Shown: in pieces, positions 62,714-64,000 of the stretch | Numbering within the stretch: position 1 is the first letter of the stretch | Layout: each line of letters opens with the position of its first letter | Source of the DNA: Myxococcus flavus | Lineage (GTDB): Bacteria; Myxococcota; Myxococcia; Myxococcales; Myxococcaceae | NCBI RefSeq assembly: GCF_050038885.1 | Contig: NZ_CP143624.1 | Coordinates: 4,588,001-4,652,000, forward strand | Direction: 5' to 3' | Length of the DNA stretch: 64,000 nt | The notes under the pieces: generated by a model | Databases searched by the model: none | Told to the model about the DNA's origin: nothing | The model's input: the letters and a program-made list of their open reading frames with translations, nothing else | Position numbers and translations under genes: made by a program

Positions 62714-63361
62714 CTACTGGCAGCCGTCCGTGGAGGCGTGCTTGTCACAATCCACGGGGCGTACGGCCGCCGTCAGCCGGTCCGCCTCGAACACCAGCGC
62801 GGGCTTCCAGTTCGGGGCCTCGGGCGTCCCGTGGTCGCGCAGCAGCACCAGCCGCCTCGTCGAAGGCGGGGTGTCCGCCGGCACGCAGGTCCGCTCGCCC
62901 GGCGCCGCGGGCGCGACGACGGGGGAGGCGTCGCCGGTGGCCGGCATCCAGCACAGGCCCACCAGCAGGTTCACGTCGAGCCTGGGGGGAATGACCAGCT
63001 CCGGCCCCACCTCCGGGCAGACGCAGCCGCCGACGTCGCAGGCGTTGTCCTGGCACGCCTCCGTGGGGCAGCGGGTGCCCCAGTTGTCCTCGCAGGCCAG
63101 CGCCTCCCAGCGCATGCGCGTCACCTGCAGGCCGCCGTCATTCACGACGCGGACGTTCAGCCGTACGGGCTGGTGGGTGGCGCGCGCCTTCTGGCGGGCC
63201 TCCTGCATCATCATCACCAGCTCCCGCTGCGCGCCGCTGAGGCGCTGGCGCTCCGTCATGCCCTGGAAGCTGGCGACGGAGAGCGTGGCGAAGATGCCGA
63301 CCAGGGCCACCACCACCATGACCTCCAGCAGCGTCATGCCGCTGTTTCCTCGAGGATGCAT
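62714..63361 (-). CDS. Prepilin-type (GspH/FimT-like) pseudopilin
   Basis: A 215-residue type IV pilin-like protein. The class III signal is short (MHPRGNSG) and cut before MTLLEVMVVVALVG, with Glu at +5, the PilD/PilE-type site. The mature helix is followed by a globular domain with paired cysteines (EACQDNACDVGGCVC). Starting at 63361 puts this signal at the N-terminus. It directly follows the next upstream gene with one base between stop and start, so they form an operon of minor pilins. Confidence 0.88.
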   Translation of the reverse strand: MHPRGNSGMTLLEVMVVVALVGIFATLSVASFQGMTERQRLSGAQRELVMMMQEARQKARATHQPVRLNVRVVNDGGLQVTRMRWEALACEDNWGTRCPTEACQDNACDVGGCVCPEVGPELVIPPRLDVNLLVGLCWMPATGDASPVVAPAAPGERTCVPADTPPSTRRLVLLRDHGTPEAPNWKPALVFEADRLTAAVRPVDCDKHASTDGCQ

Positions 63362-63362
63362 G

Positions 63363-64000
63363 TCAGTCCTCCGCTCCCACGAAGGCGAAGTTGCGTGGCG
63401 CCAGCCGGACGACGGTGTGCCGGCGCTTGTAGCCATCCCGGAGGTTGCCGTCGTCGTCCGTCGCTCCGGGCGCCTCATTCCCCGTCAGCTCGGCGCGCTG
63501 CGAGCGCGCGGTGATGGACAGCTCCACCACCCGCACGTGCCGCATCAGCTCGTCGCCCGCGCTGCCCACGCCGCGGTCGGGCGGCGTGGGGACGCCGGCG
63601 TCCCAGGTCCAGGTGACGTGCGTGCCGCAGCTCCCTTGCGTGCAGGTGTCCAGCGCGGGCCGCCCCGTGACAGTGTCCGGGAAGAAGCGCGCGGCGTCCG
63701 TGGGCGGCGCGGCGGGAGGCACCACGCCCAGGCGGACCCGGAGCAGCTCGACGTCGTGGGACACGGCTTCGTAGGGCTCGGGGCCCGCGGGGCCATCCGC
63801 ATCCATCTCCAGCACCGGCCTGCCCTCCGGCCAGTTCACCCGGTAGCCGCGGCTGAAGAGGGGGAGGAGGTACATGCCGCCTTCATCCAGCCGCGGCGTG
63901 CCGCTCCAGGGCGAGGCGCCCGTCGCGGCGGAGGGGTGGCAGTTGCCCGACGTGGGCGCGGGCCTGTCCGGAAGCCCGGGCGTCCACTCCACGCCGTCAG
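63363..64000 (-). CDS. PilW-like pilus assembly protein, C-terminal part (partial)
   Basis: The frame is open to the right edge, so the N-terminus lies outside the window; about 212 codons are seen. The visible part has a beta-rich globular region with GMYLLPLFSRGYRVNWPEG and the helix-strand segment VSHDVELLRVRLGV. Near the end VRVVELSITARSQRAEL is typical of PilW/PilV-type minor pilins, which report mean-structure turns before the C-terminus. Given its coupling to the pseudopilin gene, a minor pilin or PilW protein is the best call. Confidence 0.65.
   Translation of the reverse strand, partial: DGVEWTPGLPDRPAPTSGNCHPSAATGASPWSGTPRLDEGGMYLLPLFSRGYRVNWPEGRPVLEMDADGPAGPEPYEAVSHDVELLRVRLGVVPPAAPPTDAARFFPDTVTGRPALDTCTQGSCGTHVTWTWDAGVPTPPDRGVGSAGDELMRHVRVVELSITARSQRAELTGNEAPGATDDDGNLRDGYKRRHTVVRLAPRNFAFVGAED

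Overview
The window is very GC-rich DNA with strong G/C third-position bias. It has dense operons, many two-component kinases, secreted lipoproteins and a DUF2378 (TIGR02265) gene, a family expanded in Myxococcus and relatives. Together these point to a myxobacterium of the Myxococcus/Corallococcus type. No rRNA, tRNA, CRISPR array, transposase or integrase was seen.

Layout. (1) 1-21.2 kb is a heavy-metal island. It holds a Cu+/Ag+ P1B-type ATPase with YHS and metal-binding N-terminal modules, a 16-cysteine Csp-type copper-storage protein, and two complete RND efflux operons on the minus strand (7.2-13.2 kb and 14.3-21.1 kb). Each RND operon is outer-membrane factor, adaptor, pump, with a small secreted Cys-rich protein upstream. 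Only the second pump keeps the three CusA methionines. Within this stretch are a SnoaL-like/TetR divergent pair, a decayed copA-csp remnant, a Rieske oxygenase, an AT-richer orphan Imm26 immunity gene and a peptidoglycan amidase. (2) 21.2-31.7 kb: a cysteine-synthase-family enzyme, a hybrid kinase, the DUF2378 protein, an orphan ABC ATPase, a flavoprotein and an Lhr-type helicase. (3) 31.7-39.5 kb: a subtilisin-like lipoprotein, then a tightly overlapping light-sensing operon (heme oxygenase, bacteriophytochrome, single-domain receiver, hybrid kinase), then a DUF420 membrane protein. (4) 39.6-49.1 kb: a five-gene operon of exported proteins. These are two proteins with single CxxCH motifs, a small lipoprotein, a Tat-exported DUF1501 protein and a 1245-residue FG-GAP lipoprotein. 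It resembles planctomycete PSCyt/DUF1501 gene pairs and is the best candidate here for an undescribed system. (5) 49.1-56.5 kb: STAS-like, SemiSWEET-like and ferritin-like proteins, then two near-identical lipoprotein genes flanking hutF, then an ArgE-type deacylase. (6) 56.6-64 kb: mfd, a PAS kinase, two small exported proteins (one a cytochrome c) and the start of a pseudopilin cluster that runs off the window.

How the genes work together. The ATPase moves Cu+ out of the cytoplasm, Csp buffers it, and the Cus-type pump carries it across the envelope. In the light operon the oxygenase makes biliverdin for the phytochrome, whose signal can pass to the co-translated receiver and second kinase. 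All assignments come from reading motifs by eye; no database search was run.
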